Assembly: GCA_943326825.2 (NCBI GenBank)
Contig: CALPUT020000022.1
Coordinates: 1-15,810, forward strand
Direction of reading: 5' to 3'
DNA: 15,810 nucleotides
Source of the DNA: Chryseobacterium gleum
Lineage (GTDB): Bacteria > Bacteroidota > Bacteroidia > Flavobacteriales_D > Crocinitomicaceae
Part shown: positions 14,286-15,810 of the stretch, piece after piece
Layout: every line of letters begins with the position of its first letter
Numbering within the stretch: the stretch's first letter is position 1
The notes under the pieces: model-generated
What the model was told of the DNA's origin: nothing
Seen by the model: only the letters and a program-made list of their open reading frames with translations
Databases searched by the model: none
Translations under genes and position numbers: made by a program

Positions 14286-15743
14286 ATGTTATTTAGTTCA
14301 CCCATATTTTTATACTGCTTTTTACCAATTACATTGCTTTTTTATTACCTATTAATATGGAATGTAAAAGGTAGAAACTATTGGTTATTATTCACAAGTT
14401 TAATTTTCTTTGCTTGGGGTGGAGTAAGTTACACTTCGATTTTAGTCGTTTCGATTTTATTAAATTATTTGTTTGGATTAAAAATTCAATCAAATCTTGA
14501 AAATAAAAAGGGCTATCGATGGTTGTTTGCAGGGGTTTTCACGAATTTATTGCTGCTTGGTGTCTTTAAATATACTAATTTCATTGTATACAATATAAAT
14601 GATTTATTGGGTTCTTTGGCCATTCCAAAAGTGCCTCAATCTAAAATTATATTACCAGTTGGTATCTCATTTTATACATTTCATTCACTTTCTTACTTGG
14701 TAGATATTTATCGTAAAAAGACATCTGCTCAACGTAATATCTTAGATTTATCTTTGTATATCTGTATGTTTTCTCAGTTGATTGCAGGACCAATTATCCG
14801 TTATAGCGATGTTTGGACTCAGTTAAGAGAAAGAACACATACCATGAAAAAATTCTCTTATGGTATTGAGCGTTTTTTAATTGGATTGGGTAAAAAAGTG
14901 TTGTTAGCAAATGTTTTTGCACAAGTTGCAGAAAATGTTTTTACAAGTAATTTATTTGAATTATCAGCTGCAAATGCTTGGTTGGGAATGATTTGTTATT
15001 CTTTACAAATTTATTATGATTTCTCTGGATATTCAGATATGGCTATTGGATTAGGAAGAATGTTTGGATTTGAATTCTTGGAGAATTTCAATTTCCCTTA
15101 CATCGCTCAATCGGTTAAAGATTTCTGGAGAAGATGGCATATTTCATTAGGATCTTTTTTTAGAGATTACGTTTATATTCCAATTGGAGGGAATAAAGTA
15201 AAAGTTAGTAGGACGTATTTGAATTTAGTGATCGTTTTCTTTCTAACAGGATTCTGGCATGGAGCAAGTTGGACCTTTATCGTTTGGGGTTTATTACACG
15301 GATTTTTCATGGTCATTGAACGTTTAGGTTTCGAAAAGTTATTAATTAAAATCGGTCGTCCTTTCAATATCATTTATACGATGTTAGTAGTAATGTTTGC
15401 TTGGGTACTTTTTAGATCAGTAACAATCGAATCAACACTCTATTATTATGAGGCTTTATTCAACTTTAAATTCTCAAATGAGGAATCAATTAGATTCTTT
15501 AACTATTTTAATTTAGAGTTTAAAATCGCAATGATTATAGCTCTTCTTGGTGCATTTGGATTCTTTAAATGGATTTATAAATTCATTGAAAATAGAATTT
15601 TGACACCTCAGAATTCAGTAAGTAAAACATTGAGTTATACATTTCACATTACATCTGTTCTATTTTATGCAGCTGTATTAATTTTTTGTTCAATGTATTT
15701 AATTGCAGGAACTTATAATCCATTCATTTATTATCAATTTTAA
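14286..15743 (+). CDS. MBOAT family O-acyltransferase (AlgI/DltB-like)
   Basis: This is a multi-pass membrane enzyme of the MBOAT family, expected to pass an acyl group, often acetyl, across the inner membrane for O-acylation of a polysaccharide or similar extracytoplasmic acceptor. The substrate cannot be told from sequence. The protein is 485 residues with about ten or more membrane segments. Family motifs are FSQLIAGPIIRY (162-173), YYDFSGYSDMAIGLGRMFG (243-261), FWRRWHISLGSFFRDYVYIP (280-299, H285) and GFWHGASW (322-329, H325), the last holding the histidine usually taken as catalytic. I choose ATG 14286, giving MLFSSPIFLYCFLPI, the typical AlgI-like N-terminus, with an AAGGA four bases upstream. 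A longer reading from GTG 14211 would begin inside the terminator stem. The gene follows the dcw terminator, so it belongs to a separate unit together with the next gene. Confidence 0.9.
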   Translation: MLFSSPIFLYCFLPITLLFYYLLIWNVKGRNYWLLFTSLIFFAWGGVSYTSILVVSILLNYLFGLKIQSNLENKKGYRWLFAGVFTNLLLLGVFKYTNFIVYNINDLLGSLAIPKVPQSKIILPVGISFYTFHSLSYLVDIYRKKTSAQRNILDLSLYICMFSQLIAGPIIRYSDVWTQLRERTHTMKKFSYGIERFLIGLGKKVLLANVFAQVAENVFTSNLFELSAANAWLGMICYSLQIYYDFSGYSDMAIGLGRMFGFEFLENFNFPYIAQSVKDFWRRWHISLGSFFRDYVYIPIGGNKVKVSRTYLNLVIVFFLTGFWHGASWTFIVWGLLHGFFMVIERLGFEKLLIKIGRPFNIIYTMLVVMFAWVLFRSVTIESTLYYYEALFNFKFSNEESIRFFNYFNLEFKIAMIIALLGAFGFFKWIYKFIENRILTPQNSVSKTLSYTFHITSVLFYAAVLIFCSMYLIAGTYNPFIYYQF

Positions 15744-15744
15744 G

Positions 15745-15810
15745 ATGGAACACACAAAATTTCGTTCAATTCTAGTTTCTATTGTGTTTCTTGCATTAAT
15801 TGCATTTCCA
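15745..15810 (+). CDS. Start of an unidentified membrane-anchored or exported protein, cut by the window end
   Basis: An ATG one base after the MBOAT stop opens a frame that stays open to the window edge, giving 22 residues: MEHTKFRSILVSIVFLALIA and then FP. A short positively charged tail followed by a hydrophobic stretch indicates a signal anchor or signal peptide. Genes for AlgI-like MBOAT proteins are often followed by an AlgJ/AlgX-like or SGNH-type partner with this topology, so such a partner is the likeliest identity. That is inferred from position only, because no catalytic region is in view. Confidence 0.65.
   Translation, partial: MEHTKFRSILVSIVFLALIAFP

Overview
The window is a near-complete division and cell wall (dcw) cluster from an AT-rich member of the Bacteroidota, most likely class Flavobacteriia. 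The evidence is the gene order (ftsI, murE, mraY, murD, ftsW, murG, murC, ftsQ, ftsA, ftsZ, with no murF or ddl between them), a GatB/YqeY gene right after ftsZ, a single PASTA domain on FtsI, an enlarged MraY periplasmic loop, the extended FtsZ C-terminus and the near absence of Shine-Dalgarno sequences. The genus cannot be fixed from the sequence alone. All genes lie on the + strand and all look intact, apart from the two cut by the window edges.

Layout: 1-1446 ftsI (5' end missing), 1447-2907 murE, 2907-4154 mraY, 4239-5582 murD, 5595-6071 a small unnamed gene, 6075-7262 ftsW, 7259-8359 murG, 8445-9842 murC, 9843-10640 ftsQ, 10642-11922 ftsA, 11958-13649 ftsZ and 13736-14182 yqeY. A strong intrinsic terminator follows at 14206-14234. 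A new unit then begins with an MBOAT O-acyltransferase (14286-15743) and the first 22 codons of a probable partner protein (15745 to the window end). Most junctions abut or overlap by 1-4 nt, so the cluster probably reads as one long operon. No gene-free stretch exceeds 300 bases.

How the genes work together: MurC, MurD and MurE add L-Ala, D-Glu and (from the DNPR motif) meso-diaminopimelate to UDP-MurNAc. MraY and MurG turn the nucleotide precursor into lipid I and lipid II. FtsW polymerises lipid II and FtsI crosslinks it at the septum. FtsQ, FtsA and FtsZ build and anchor the divisome.

The main oddities are these. (1) The 158-residue protein between MurD and FtsW aligns by eye with the C-terminal domain of the MurD encoded just upstream, but lacks its catalytic motifs. 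It looks like a stand-alone MurD domain-3 pseudoenzyme. (2) The only three gaps over 40 nt inside the cluster are 84, 85 and 86 nt long, and each holds a palindromic element. Two of these are built from tandem 7-mers facing each other in inverted orientation, and the third is a nested REP-like hairpin. (3) FtsZ has its usual C-terminal peptide in an internal position, followed by a further 37-residue tail.
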